Notes: a model not told the origin generated them from the sequence alone. A DNA stretch of 15,578 nucleotides from an uncultured Clostridia bacterium (GCA_934149155.1 CAKPDZ010000032.1:1-15578), one strand, 5' to 3'. Positions 5,729-12,958 are shown, counted from the stretch's first letter. Numbers and translations are program-made.

Positions 5729-5755
5729 AGAGTTTATACTCTTTATTTTTTTTTC
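5723..5755 (+). terminator. Intrinsic terminator after the 89-aa gene
   Basis: agagt (5729-5733) pairs with actct (5738-5742) around loop ttat. The stem extends outward with A-T and G-T pairs through the stop codon, and a run of Ts occupies 5746-5754. The T-run is long even though the core stem is short, so termination is likely. Confidence 0.72.
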
Positions 5756-5814
5756 GATTAAATGAAAATTATAACAAAATTCTACAAAAAATCAAAAAAA
5801 TTTGCAAAAACATA

Positions 5815-5843
5815 TTTACAATTTAATTTTTTTTGTATACAAT
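5815..5843 (+). promoter_or_regulatory. Sigma-A promoter of the glycosyltransferase gene
   Basis: TTTACA (5815-5820), a 17-base spacer, TACAAT (5838-5843). Each box differs from consensus by one base. It lies between the upstream terminator and the start codon at 5898, leaving a leader of about 50 bases in which I see no riboswitch. Confidence 0.65.
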
Positions 5844-5897
5844 ATATCGAGGTAGATTAAAACAAAAGAAGATCGAACTTAAGAAAGGGGTATATCA

Positions 5898-7187
5898 ATG
5901 AAAATATTGATGCTAACATGGGAATATCCACCAAGAGTAGTAGGCGGAATATCAAGAGTTGTGTATGACCTATCACACAGATTAATAAAAGATGGGCATG
6001 AAGTAACTGTAGTAACATACAGAGATGGAGAAACTCCATATTTTGAGGATGACAAAGGAGTAAAAGTATACAGAGTAGACAATTATATGATAAATCCAAA
6101 TAACTTTATAGATTGGATAATGCAAATGAATTTTAATATGGTAGCAAAAGCAAATCAAATCATTGCAGAACAAGGAAATTTTGATGTAATACACGCACAT
6201 GATTGGTTAGTAGCATATGCTGCAAAAACATTAAAAAATTCATACAACATCCCAATAGTAGCAACAATACATGCAACAGAAGCTGGAAGAAACAGTGGAA
6301 TACATGATGAGACACAAAGATATATAAACGATTCAGAATGGATGCTTACATATGAAGCAACAGAAGTAATTGTTAATAGCAATTATATGAAATGTGAAAT
6401 ACAAAGACTATTTGGATTACCATTTGAAAAAATCAGTGTAGTACCAAATGGAGTAAACTTAAATAAATTTTCTGGAATGGATAGAGACTATACATTTAGA
6501 AGAAGATATGCAATGGACAATGAAAAAATAATTCTATTTATGGGTAGATTAGTATATGAAAAAGGTGTTCAGAATTTAATTGCTGCAATGCCAAAAATTC
6601 TTGAAGGATATCATGATGCCAAACTTGTAATTGCAGGTAAAGGTGGAATGCTTGACGAATTAAGAGCACAAGCAGATTACTTAGGAATATCAAACAAAGT
6701 ATATTTTGCAGGATACATGAACGGAAAAGATGTAGAGAGAATGTATAAAGCTGCAGATATATCAGTATTTCCAAGTACATATGAACCATTTGGAATAGTA
6801 GCATTAGAAGGAATGCTAGCAGAAAGACCAATAGTAGTATCAGACGCTGGAGGATTAGGAGAAATAGTTGAGCATAGAGAAACAGGAATGAAAACATATT
6901 GTGGAAATCCAAACTCAATAGCAGACTCAATATTAGAATTATTATATAATCCAGAATTATGTGCTAATATTGTAAAAAAAGCAAAAGCAAAAGTTAAAAC
7001 TTATAATTGGGCAAAAATAGCTCAAGATACACATTTTATTTATCAAAAAGCAATATGCGAAACAATGGCTGAAAAACAAAGAAAACAATTAGAACAAGAA
7101 AAAGCACAAAAAACTAAAAAAGCAAAAGGAACAGAAAAAGAAATTACAAATCTATTAGCTTTCAGAAAACGTCAAGCATATGCATAA
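5898..7187 (+). CDS. GT4-family glycosyltransferase (GT-B fold)
   Basis: A 429-aa retaining glycosyltransferase of the GT4 type with a GT-B fold, using a nucleotide-sugar donor. The N-terminal Rossmann domain has 'WEYPPRVVGGISRVVYDLSH' (glycine loop at 16-17), 'DVIHAHDWL' (96-104) and 'ATIHATEAGR' (122-131). The C-terminal donor domain has 'LFMGRLVYEKG' (213-223, with Arg217 and Lys222), and the E-x7-E motif Glu296/Glu304 inside 'STYEPFGIVALEGM'. The N-terminus also recalls glycogen-synthase-like enzymes, so the acceptor could be glucan, cell-wall glycan or lipid. Residues about 390-429 form a Lys/Glu/Gln-rich basic tail beyond the fold. AAAGGGG (5884-5890) supports the start. It has no membrane segment. 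Confidence 0.88.
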   Translation: MKILMLTWEYPPRVVGGISRVVYDLSHRLIKDGHEVTVVTYRDGETPYFEDDKGVKVYRVDNYMINPNNFIDWIMQMNFNMVAKANQIIAEQGNFDVIHAHDWLVAYAAKTLKNSYNIPIVATIHATEAGRNSGIHDETQRYINDSEWMLTYEATEVIVNSNYMKCEIQRLFGLPFEKISVVPNGVNLNKFSGMDRDYTFRRRYAMDNEKIILFMGRLVYEKGVQNLIAAMPKILEGYHDAKLVIAGKGGMLDELRAQADYLGISNKVYFAGYMNGKDVERMYKAADISVFPSTYEPFGIVALEGMLAERPIVVSDAGGLGEIVEHRETGMKTYCGNPNSIADSILELLYNPELCANIVKKAKAKVKTYNWAKIAQDTHFIYQKAICETMAEKQRKQLEQEKAQKTKKAKGTEKEITNLLAFRKRQAYA

Positions 7188-7198
7188 AAGAAAACTAA

Positions 7199-7221
7199 AG
7201 CTGCATAATAAATATGCAGCT
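7199..7221 (+). other. Hairpin between the glycosyltransferase and YlbF-family genes
   Basis: agctgcata (7199-7207) and tatgcagct (7213-7221) form a perfect 9-bp stem around loop ataaa. The sequence after it (atttcaat) is only weakly T-rich, so it is at best a poor terminator. It may instead mark partial termination or protect the upstream mRNA 3' end. The next ribosome site lies only 11 bases downstream. Confidence 0.5.
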
Positions 7222-7245
7222 ATTTCAATATAAAGGAGAATTGTA

Positions 7246-7581
7246 ATGAATGTATATGATACTGCAAATCAATTAGCAGAAGAAATTAAACAATCAGAAG
7301 AATACGTAACATACAAAATGGCAAAAGAAGCAATAAACTTAAATTTCGAATTAAAAAATAAAATAGACGAATTTGAAAAAGCAAGATATGAAGCACAAGT
7401 ATCAGCTTTACAGACAGGAAAAGATGATGAAAATAAAATGAGATATGTGCAAGAATTATATGGAGAATTAATACAAAACCAAGAGGCAAGTAGATATTTT
7501 GATGCAGAAATGAAGTTTAACATATTAATTGCAGATGTAAATAAAATAATAGGAAATGCAATACAAAGTTTAATAAAATAA
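7246..7581 (+). CDS. YlbF/YmcA family protein
   Basis: A 111-aa, almost wholly helical protein of the YlbF/YmcA family. In Bacillus subtilis, YlbF and YmcA together with YaaT form a complex that adjusts RNase Y activity and so affects competence, biofilm and sporulation. Recognisable features are the N-terminal 'VYDTANQLAEEIKQSEEYVT' helix, the central 'FELKNKIDEFEKARYEAQ' helix and the C-terminal 'ILIADVNKIIGNAIQSLIK' helix. AAGGAG (7232-7237) precedes the ATG. RNase R further downstream is another RNA-decay factor, though probably not in the same transcript. It could be a YmcA-type paralogue; sequence alone does not decide. Confidence 0.82.
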   Translation: MNVYDTANQLAEEIKQSEEYVTYKMAKEAINLNFELKNKIDEFEKARYEAQVSALQTGKDDENKMRYVQELYGELIQNQEASRYFDAEMKFNILIADVNKIIGNAIQSLIK

Positions 7582-7638
7582 TGAATTGATTTTGAATGTA
7601 ATTAGGAACATTAAAAGTAAAAATGAAAGGAAACTAAA

Positions 7639-8325
7639 ATGGAACTAATTATAATAATTATAGCTATAATAGCCATTATAATAATACTTTTTATGATGAA
7701 AACTAATGTGAAAGAACTAGAACAAATAGCATTAGATAAAGAACTAAATACAATATCAGAAAAATTTCCAGATAATACAGAAATTTGTAAATCAATATTA
7801 AAAAAACTAGGAAATGAAACAACTCAAATAGAAGAGGACAAAAAATCAGAAGCAACATTATATATAGCAATACAAGATAAAATATCAATAGGTAATACGC
7901 ATAAAAGTTTTACAAGAATACAAACAATAGCACATGAATGTTTACATTCAATACAAGACAGGAAGATGCTAATATTTAATTTTATATATTCAAATATATA
8001 TTTATTATATTTTGCAATTATATGTATATTAGTAATCCTAAAAAAAATTGATAATACTATGATGTATTCAAATATATTTTTGATATTAAGTTTTATATAT
8101 TATGTTGTTAGAGTATTCTTAGAAAATGATGCAATGATAAAAGCACAATACATAGCTAGAGAATATATGCAAGAGCAAGCAGTTGCTACAGAAGAAGAGG
8201 TTGATAAAATATTTAAAGGCTTTCAAAATTTAAATAAAGGATTAATAAAAGGTACAAATTGTAATTTATTTACTGGAATAATGATAAAACTTGTGATTTT
8301 TAATGCTTTAGCATTGATTTTCTAA
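7639..8325 (+). CDS. YugP-like membrane zinc metallopeptidase
   Basis: A 228-aa predicted membrane metalloprotease. The N-terminus is one long hydrophobic segment (2-20). The zinc motif HExxH is 'HECLH' at 99-103 in 'IQTIAHECLHSIQDRK', and a likely third ligand is Glu162 in 'LENDAMIKA'. Further membrane segments lie at about 113-134, 142-160 and 210-228. Length, membrane layout, HE..H-x-IQD and the late 'ATEEEVDKIF' helix all match YugP (Zn_protease_2), but sequence is divergent: it lacks the usual Gly before the second His. AAAGGAAA (7625-7632) precedes the ATG. Substrate unknown. Confidence 0.65.
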   Translation: MELIIIIIAIIAIIIILFMMKTNVKELEQIALDKELNTISEKFPDNTEICKSILKKLGNETTQIEEDKKSEATLYIAIQDKISIGNTHKSFTRIQTIAHECLHSIQDRKMLIFNFIYSNIYLLYFAIICILVILKKIDNTMMYSNIFLILSFIYYVVRVFLENDAMIKAQYIAREYMQEQAVATEEEVDKIFKGFQNLNKGLIKGTNCNLFTGIMIKLVIFNALALIF

Positions 8326-8342
8326 GAAATATGTGGTAAAAT
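8314..8342 (+). promoter_or_regulatory. Sigma-A promoter of secG
   Basis: TTGATT (8314-8319), a 17-base spacer and TAAAAT (8337-8342) with an extended -10 TG at 8334-8335. The -10 region GTGGTAAAATAT is the same as in the rpmG operon promoter. The -35 box lies inside the last codons of the metallopeptidase gene, so secG can be transcribed alone. Confidence 0.75.
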
Positions 8343-8379
8343 ATTCAAGTGTAAACAAAACCGTTAGGAGGAATACTAA

Positions 8380-8628
8380 ATGCAAATAATAAAGATAATA
8401 TTATTAGTAGTAGATTTAATAATATGTTTAGCCTTAACAATATTGGCAATGGTACAATCTAAAGATGACGCAGGTTTATCATCAACAATAACAGGTTCAT
8501 CTACAAATAACTTCTTTGAGAAGAATAAAGGTAGAACAAAAGAAGGAAAACAAAAAAGATGGACAATTATATTAGGAATAGCTTTTGTAATTGTTACAAT
8601 AGCACTTTCAATAATATACATAGCATAA
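8380..8628 (+). CDS. secG: Preprotein translocase subunit SecG
   Basis: An 82-aa SecG, the accessory two-span subunit of SecYEG that promotes translocation. Membrane segments lie at about 3-25 and 61-81. The conserved connecting loop 'MVQSKDDAGLSSTITGSS' is followed by 'NNFFEKNKGRTKEGKQKRWT'. AGGAGG (8367-8372) precedes the ATG. It has its own promoter overlapping the upstream gene and a terminator immediately after. In many Firmicutes secG sits near rnr; here a toxin-antitoxin-like pair and a PHP gene separate them. Confidence 0.95.
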   Translation: MQIIKIILLVVDLIICLALTILAMVQSKDDAGLSSTITGSSTNNFFEKNKGRTKEGKQKRWTIILGIAFVIVTIALSIIYIA

Positions 8629-8657
8629 AAGGGCAGTTACTCCAAACTGTTCTTTTT
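8627..8657 (+). terminator. Intrinsic terminator after secG
   Basis: aaaagggcagtt (8627-8638) pairs with aactgttctttt (8645-8656) over 12 bp with two G-U pairs, around loop actcca. The T-run is at 8653-8657. The left arm overlaps the secG stop codon. Confidence 0.8.
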
Positions 8658-8658
8658 G

Positions 8659-8667
8659 TGGTATATA
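8659..8667 (+). promoter_or_regulatory. Possible extended -10 promoter of the toxin-antitoxin pair
   Basis: TGgTATATA follows directly on the secG terminator and repeats the TGg extended -10 pattern of other promoters in the window. No good -35 box is visible at the right distance, so this would be a weak extended -10 promoter. It is proposed because the terminator upstream implies that the next gene needs its own start. Confidence 0.35.
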
Positions 8668-8692
8668 GGAAATAAAAAAGGAGGGGATACAA

Positions 8693-8890
8693 ATAGATAA
8701 AATAAATTTAGCAATTGAAATAATAAATCTTAAAATTGCAAAAGAAATAAAAAACAACAAAGAAAAAGATTATCAAAAATTTAAAGATAAAATAATAGAA
8801 CTAGAAAAAGAAAGAGAACAAGTATATTTAAAAAATGCTGTAGTAATAGAAAAGATATTAACACAATATTTAAATGAAATGAGGATGTAG
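8693..8890 (+). CDS. Small ORF with apparent ATA start, candidate antitoxin
   Basis: A 65-codon open frame ending in TAG, two bases before the zeta toxin start. It begins with 'IDKINLAIEIINLKIAKEIK' and ends '...VVIEKILTQYLNEMRM'; it is highly charged and helical throughout, with no ATG, GTG or TTG before codon 63. A strong Shine-Dalgarno AAGGAGGGG (8678-8686) sits six bases ahead of the ATA at 8693, the ideal distance for a start there. Coding-like composition, that site and the tight spacing to the toxin all argue that it is translated, with AUA as an unusual initiator or as a mutated ATG. By position it would be the antitoxin (epsilon-like by role). I see no clear sequence similarity to epsilon or PezA. 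Confidence 0.6.
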   Translation: MDKINLAIEIINLKIAKEIKNNKEKDYQKFKDKIIELEKEREQVYLKNAVVIEKILTQYLNEMRM

Positions 8891-8892
8891 AA

Positions 8893-9828
8893 ATGAATGG
8901 AATAGAAAAGTATGATTTAACAAAAGAAGAATTTGAAAACAGCTTAAAAATGGCAGAATTAGCATTATTGATGAGAGTAAGACCATCAGATGAACCAAAA
9001 TCAATTTTTATAATATCTCAAGCAGGAGGAGGGAAAACAGGTTTAAAAACATTTGTAGAAAATGAAAATTATAAAGGACAAGAAAATATTTTTGTAGAAA
9101 TAAATCCAGACGAAGTTGCAATTTACCATAAATACTATGAAAATATAATGAAGGAATATCCTAAACAATCACACACTCAAATTCAAAAATTTGTAAGACC
9201 GGCTTTAGATGATTATTTAAGAAAAAGAGCAGTTCAATTTAGAACCAACATAATACAAGAAGGAACATTTGGTAGTACTGATGGATATCTAAAAATTTTA
9301 GACTTTCAAAAAAATGGTGGAAAAGCTGCAATCGGACCACTAGAAAGTAATGGGGAACGAAAAGAAATAGATATTGATGGAGGATATAATATAGAGATAG
9401 ATATATTAGCTGTTGATAGATATGAAAGTTTATTATCTTCATATGAGAGAGAACAATATTTCATAGAAACAGGGTTATCACCAAGAGCTGTTACTGCAGA
9501 AAACCATGATAGAGCATATGAAAATTTAATTAAAACTGTTCAAGAGATTGAAAATAGAAAATTATATAATAGAATGAGAGTATTTAAAAGAGGAAAAATA
9601 GAAACAGAACCAGAATTAATATATATTTCAGATGAAGGAAAATACAATAGTGTTGCAGATTGCATACAAGAAGTTAGAAATGAAGAAAGAAAAACAATAA
9701 TAAAAAACAGTAAAAAATATTTAAAAAGAATTCAAAATCTAAAACAAAGAGTATTAGATAAAAATTTAATAGAAAAAATAGAAGTACTTGAAAGAGAGTT
9801 TTTAAAAGAATTAGCACAAGAAAGATAA
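8893..9828 (+). CDS. Zeta-toxin family kinase
   Basis: A 311-aa protein of the zeta/PezT toxin family. These kinases phosphorylate UDP-N-acetylglucosamine-type precursors and block cell-wall synthesis unless held by an antitoxin. Visible are the Walker A loop 'SQAGGGKTG' (42-50), 'EINPDEVAIYHKYY' with candidate catalytic Asp73 (69-82), 'NIIQEGTFGS' (119-128, equivalent of zeta 'VIEGTG'), and 'DRYESLLSSYEREQYFIETG' then LSPRAVT (175-201) with the Arg region that contacts phosphates. Compared with streptococcal zeta there is an extra stretch of about 20 residues at about 145-166, and a Lys-rich C-terminal helical region (about 255-311). The gene starts two bases after the small ORF, implying translational coupling; GAGG at 8881-8884 is its ribosome site. 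Confidence 0.82.
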   Translation: MNGIEKYDLTKEEFENSLKMAELALLMRVRPSDEPKSIFIISQAGGGKTGLKTFVENENYKGQENIFVEINPDEVAIYHKYYENIMKEYPKQSHTQIQKFVRPALDDYLRKRAVQFRTNIIQEGTFGSTDGYLKILDFQKNGGKAAIGPLESNGERKEIDIDGGYNIEIDILAVDRYESLLSSYEREQYFIETGLSPRAVTAENHDRAYENLIKTVQEIENRKLYNRMRVFKRGKIETEPELIYISDEGKYNSVADCIQEVRNEERKTIIKNSKKYLKRIQNLKQRVLDKNLIEKIEVLEREFLKELAQER

Positions 9829-9850
9829 TGTTAAGAAAAGAGGAATAAAA

Positions 9851-10729
9851 TTGATTGATTTACATGTACATACCACTTATTCAGATGGAGCAGATAGCTT
9901 AATAGAAGTATTAAAAAAAGCTGAAAAATTTGGATTAACACATATATCAATAACTGACCATGATAATTGTAAGGCATATAGAGAATTAGTGGGAATTGAT
10001 ATAAAAAAATATTATACAGGAAAAATAATACCTGGAATTGAAATAAAAGTAGGCTATAAAGGAAGATTAATAGAAGTATTAGGATACAAAATAGATGCAG
10101 AAAAAATGCAAAAATGGTCTGAAGAATTTTATAAAGACAAAACAAAGCCAATATTACAAAAAAAATATTTTGATATTTTATGCAATAGATGCGAAGAAAT
10201 GGGACTGATATTAAGTGAAGAATCAAAGAAAAACTTTGATTCACAAAAGGAATGGGCCAATTTACATATATATCAAGAAATTATAAAACACGAAGAAAAT
10301 AAAAAAATATTACCAGAAGGAGTACTAAGTTCATTCGATGATTTTTCTAAAGGATATTGTGGAAATATTAATAGCAAATTATATATAGATAAAACCAAAG
10401 ACTATCCATCTCTAGAGTATGCAATAAATGTTATAAAAGAATGTGGAGGATTAGTTTTTTTACCTCATATATATATATATAAATGGGCTGAAAATAAAGA
10501 AGAATTTATACAAGAAATTCTAAGAACATACGATATTGATGGAATAGAATGTATGCATAGCGAATTTAATGATAAACAAATAAAAAGATTGTTAGAAATA
10601 TGTAAAGACCAACACTATTTTAGGAGTGGTGGTAGTGACTATCATGGAAAAAATAAGATAGGAATAGAATTAGGAAAAGGAAAAGGAAATTTAAATATAC
10701 CAGAAGAATTTATAGAAGAATGGGAATAA
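9851..10729 (+). CDS. PHP-domain metal-dependent phosphoesterase
   Basis: A 292-aa PHP (polymerase and histidinol phosphatase) family protein, a probable metal-dependent phosphohydrolase. Metal-ligand motifs in order: 'DLHVHTTYSDG' (His5, His7, Asp12), 'ITDHDN' (His37, Asp38), 'IPGIEI' (Glu64), 'LPHIYIYKW' (His206) and 'SGGSDYHG' (Asp263, His265). The family includes nucleotide-3',5'-bisphosphate and oligonucleotide phosphatases, but the substrate here is not known. The start is TTG at 9851 with AGAGG at 9838-9842; no ATG fits as well, since the HxH motif begins at residue 5. It lies 22 bases after the toxin gene and is probably co-transcribed with it. Confidence 0.85.
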   Translation: MIDLHVHTTYSDGADSLIEVLKKAEKFGLTHISITDHDNCKAYRELVGIDIKKYYTGKIIPGIEIKVGYKGRLIEVLGYKIDAEKMQKWSEEFYKDKTKPILQKKYFDILCNRCEEMGLILSEESKKNFDSQKEWANLHIYQEIIKHEENKKILPEGVLSSFDDFSKGYCGNINSKLYIDKTKDYPSLEYAINVIKECGGLVFLPHIYIYKWAENKEEFIQEILRTYDIDGIECMHSEFNDKQIKRLLEICKDQHYFRSGGSDYHGKNKIGIELGKGKGNLNIPEEFIEEWE

Positions 10730-10763
10730 TATTCTTGATATAAAAATCATGCAGGAGGAATAG

Positions 10764-12704
10764 ATGAAAAAAGAAGAAAAAATAGGAATATATAGAAAAA
10801 ATCAAAAAGGATTTGGTTTTGTAAAATTAGAAGATCAAGAAGAAGAAATATATATATCAAGAGAAAATTCATTAAATGCTTTAAATGGTGATACAGTAAG
10901 TATCCAGATAATAAATAAAGCAAATAAAGAAGAGAATAGAAAAGAAGAAGGAAAAATAGTAAAAATAATTAGACACGAAAAAGATGCTGTTGTTGGAACA
11001 TTCCAAAAAAGTAGAAACTTTGGATTTGTTGTACCAGATGATAAAAACTTTGGGACAGATATCTTTATATCAAAAGCAAATTGGGGAAAGGCAAGAAACA
11101 ATCATAAGGTTCTAGTAAAGATATTAGAATATCCGAAAAAAGGAAAAAACGCAGAAGGAAAAATTATAGAAGTTCTAGGTGGAGTAAACGAAGCTGGAGT
11201 TGACATGTTATCATTAATAAAACAATATGAATTACCATATAAATTTCCAGAAGAAGTTGTTGCAGAAGCCAAAGCATTTGGGACAAAAATAGATAAAGCA
11301 GATTTACCAAATAGAAAAGATTTGCGTAAAGATATAATATTTACAATAGATGGTGAAGATGCAAAAGATTTAGATGATGCAATACATGTAGAAAAATTGC
11401 CAAATGGAAACTATAGGCTAGATGTGCATATTGCAGATGTTAGTCATTATGTAAGAGAAAAAACAGAACTTGACAAAGAAGCTTATTTAAGAGGAACAAG
11501 TATTTATATGTTAGGGCGTGTAATTCCAATGTTGCCACGAGAACTATCAAATGGCATTTGTAGCTTAAATGCAGGACAAGATAGATATACATTGTCATGT
11601 TCTATGGAAATAACCCCAAAAGCCAAAATAATTTCATCTGACATATATAAAGCAGTTATAAATGTAACAGAAAGAATGTCATATACAGATGTACAGAAAA
11701 TCATAGATAGATCCGATGAAAAAGTATTAAAAAAATATGAAAAATATATAAACGACTTTGATTTGATGGCAGAACTTGCAACAATTTTAAAAGAAAAAAG
11801 AAAAGAAAATGGATATTTAAATTTAGATATACCAGAAAGCAAAATAACATTAGATGAAAATGGATTTGCAATTGATGTAAGTAAATATGAAACATATTTT
11901 TCAAACGAAATAATAGAGCAATTTATGCTTGCCGCAAATGAAACTGTAGCAGAAAAATTCTATTGGTTACAAGCACCATTTATATACAGAAATCATGAGG
12001 CACCAGACTTGGATAAAGTAAAAGACTTGAATAAAGTATTATATAATTTTGGATATAAAATAAAGATTTCTAAAGAAGATATTATATATCCAAATGAATT
12101 TGCAAAAATATTAGATGATGTAAAAGGAAAAGAAGCGGAAAAGGTAGTATCGAATATTATTTTAAGAACACTTAGAGTGGCAAAATATGAAGCAGAAAAT
12201 AAAGGACATTTTGGAATTGCAAGTAAATACTATTGTCACTTTACATCACCAATAAGAAGATATCCAGATCTATTTATTCACAGAATAATTTCTAAATATT
12301 TAGAAAATGATTATATGGTAAATGAATTTTGGCTAAAAAAATATGAAAAGAGAGCTGGAAAAAGAGCAGATAACTGTTCAGAAAGAGAAAGAACTGCAAC
12401 AAAAGTTGAAAGAGAAGCAGAAGACATTAAAAAGTCAGAATACATGGAAAATAAAATTGGAGAAGAATATGAAGGAATTGTTTCATCTGTTACAAATTTT
12501 GGTATATTTGTTGAACTAGATAATACAATAGAAGGATTAATAAGATATGAGAATTTAGGAGATGAATATTTTATTTATAATGAAGAAAGAAGAGAAGCAA
12601 TTGGAGAGCTGTCTCATAAAATTTATAAAATTGGAGATAAAGTAAAAATAAGAGTTGCGAATGCTAATAAATTACTAAGAAAGATAGATTTTGAGATTAT
12701 ATAA
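10764..12704 (+). CDS. rnr: Ribonuclease R
   Basis: A 646-aa 3'-5' exoribonuclease of the RNB/VacB family, degrading structured RNA and taking part in rRNA and trans-translation quality control. Domains: two N-terminal cold-shock/OB regions ('KGFGFVKLED' near 15-24, 'RNFGFVVPDD' near 84-93); the RNB catalytic domain from about 185, with 'IDGEDAKDLDDAI' providing metal-binding Asp196, Asp202, Asp204 and Asp205; 'HFTSPIRRYPDLFIHR' near its end; and a C-terminal S1 domain (about 565-646, 'EYEGIVSSVTNFGIFVELDN'). There is no long Lys-rich tail, and smpB does not follow. The site GCAGGAGG at 10751-10758 supports the start. An inverted-repeat element begins six bases after the stop, and its target duplication overlaps the TAA. 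Confidence 0.95.
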   Translation: MKKEEKIGIYRKNQKGFGFVKLEDQEEEIYISRENSLNALNGDTVSIQIINKANKEENRKEEGKIVKIIRHEKDAVVGTFQKSRNFGFVVPDDKNFGTDIFISKANWGKARNNHKVLVKILEYPKKGKNAEGKIIEVLGGVNEAGVDMLSLIKQYELPYKFPEEVVAEAKAFGTKIDKADLPNRKDLRKDIIFTIDGEDAKDLDDAIHVEKLPNGNYRLDVHIADVSHYVREKTELDKEAYLRGTSIYMLGRVIPMLPRELSNGICSLNAGQDRYTLSCSMEITPKAKIISSDIYKAVINVTERMSYTDVQKIIDRSDEKVLKKYEKYINDFDLMAELATILKEKRKENGYLNLDIPESKITLDENGFAIDVSKYETYFSNEIIEQFMLAANETVAEKFYWLQAPFIYRNHEAPDLDKVKDLNKVLYNFGYKIKISKEDIIYPNEFAKILDDVKGKEAEKVVSNIILRTLRVAKYEAENKGHFGIASKYYCHFTSPIRRYPDLFIHRIISKYLENDYMVNEFWLKKYEKRAGKRADNCSERERTATKVEREAEDIKKSEYMENKIGEEYEGIVSSVTNFGIFVELDNTIEGLIRYENLGDEYFIYNEERREAIGELSHKIYKIGDKVKIRVANANKLLRKIDFEII

Positions 12705-12710
12705 ATATTA
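12703..12710. repeat. Target-site duplication, left, of element copy 2
   Basis: aaatatta here is repeated exactly at 12924-12931, on the two sides of the inverted-repeat element. The first two bases are the last two of the rnr TAA stop, so the insertion happened at the stop codon without changing the protein. Confidence 0.8.
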
Positions 12711-12923
12711 GATACAATTCACAGATAAATTATAAAAATTTTAGAAAATTAATAATATATTGTTTTTTAAATACCGCGTAAGCGACCAAATGAGCGAAGC
12801 GAATGCGATATGGAGCAATCAACATACCAGTTATTTTGATATGAGGATTGCGACACCAAGGTATTAAAAAACAATATATTATTAATTTCTAAATATATTA
12901 TTTCAAAATCAGTGAATTGTATC
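12711..12923 (-). mobile_element. MITE-like inverted-repeat element, copy 2 (213 bp)
   Basis: The ends are gatacaattcac (12711-12722) and its exact reverse complement (12912-12923). The arms extend inward for about 60 bp, including the gaaaattaataatatattgt block and its counterpart at about 12869-12890. The 92-bp core (12772-12863) is the reverse complement of the core of copy 1 with nine mismatches (83/92 identical by hand alignment), so the element lies in the opposite direction. Perfect 8-bp direct repeats flank it. It has no ORF. The long arms could fold into a hairpin in rnr mRNA and serve as its transcription end, since no other terminator is visible before dnaG. An 8-bp target duplication occurs with several transposase families; none is assigned. 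Confidence 0.88.
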
Positions 12924-12931
12924 AAATATTA
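12924..12931. repeat. Target-site duplication, right, of element copy 2
   Basis: An exact copy of aaatatta at 12703-12710, directly abutting the right end of the element. Confidence 0.8.
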
Positions 12932-12958
12932 CAAAAAATATAAAAAATCTCTAAAAAA

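Noticed and set aside
162..12923. The two element copies as ends of a composite transposon carrying the whole block
   Set aside because: Each copy has its own 8-bp flanking repeats, the content is essential housekeeping genes and no transposase is present, so two independent insertions explain it better.
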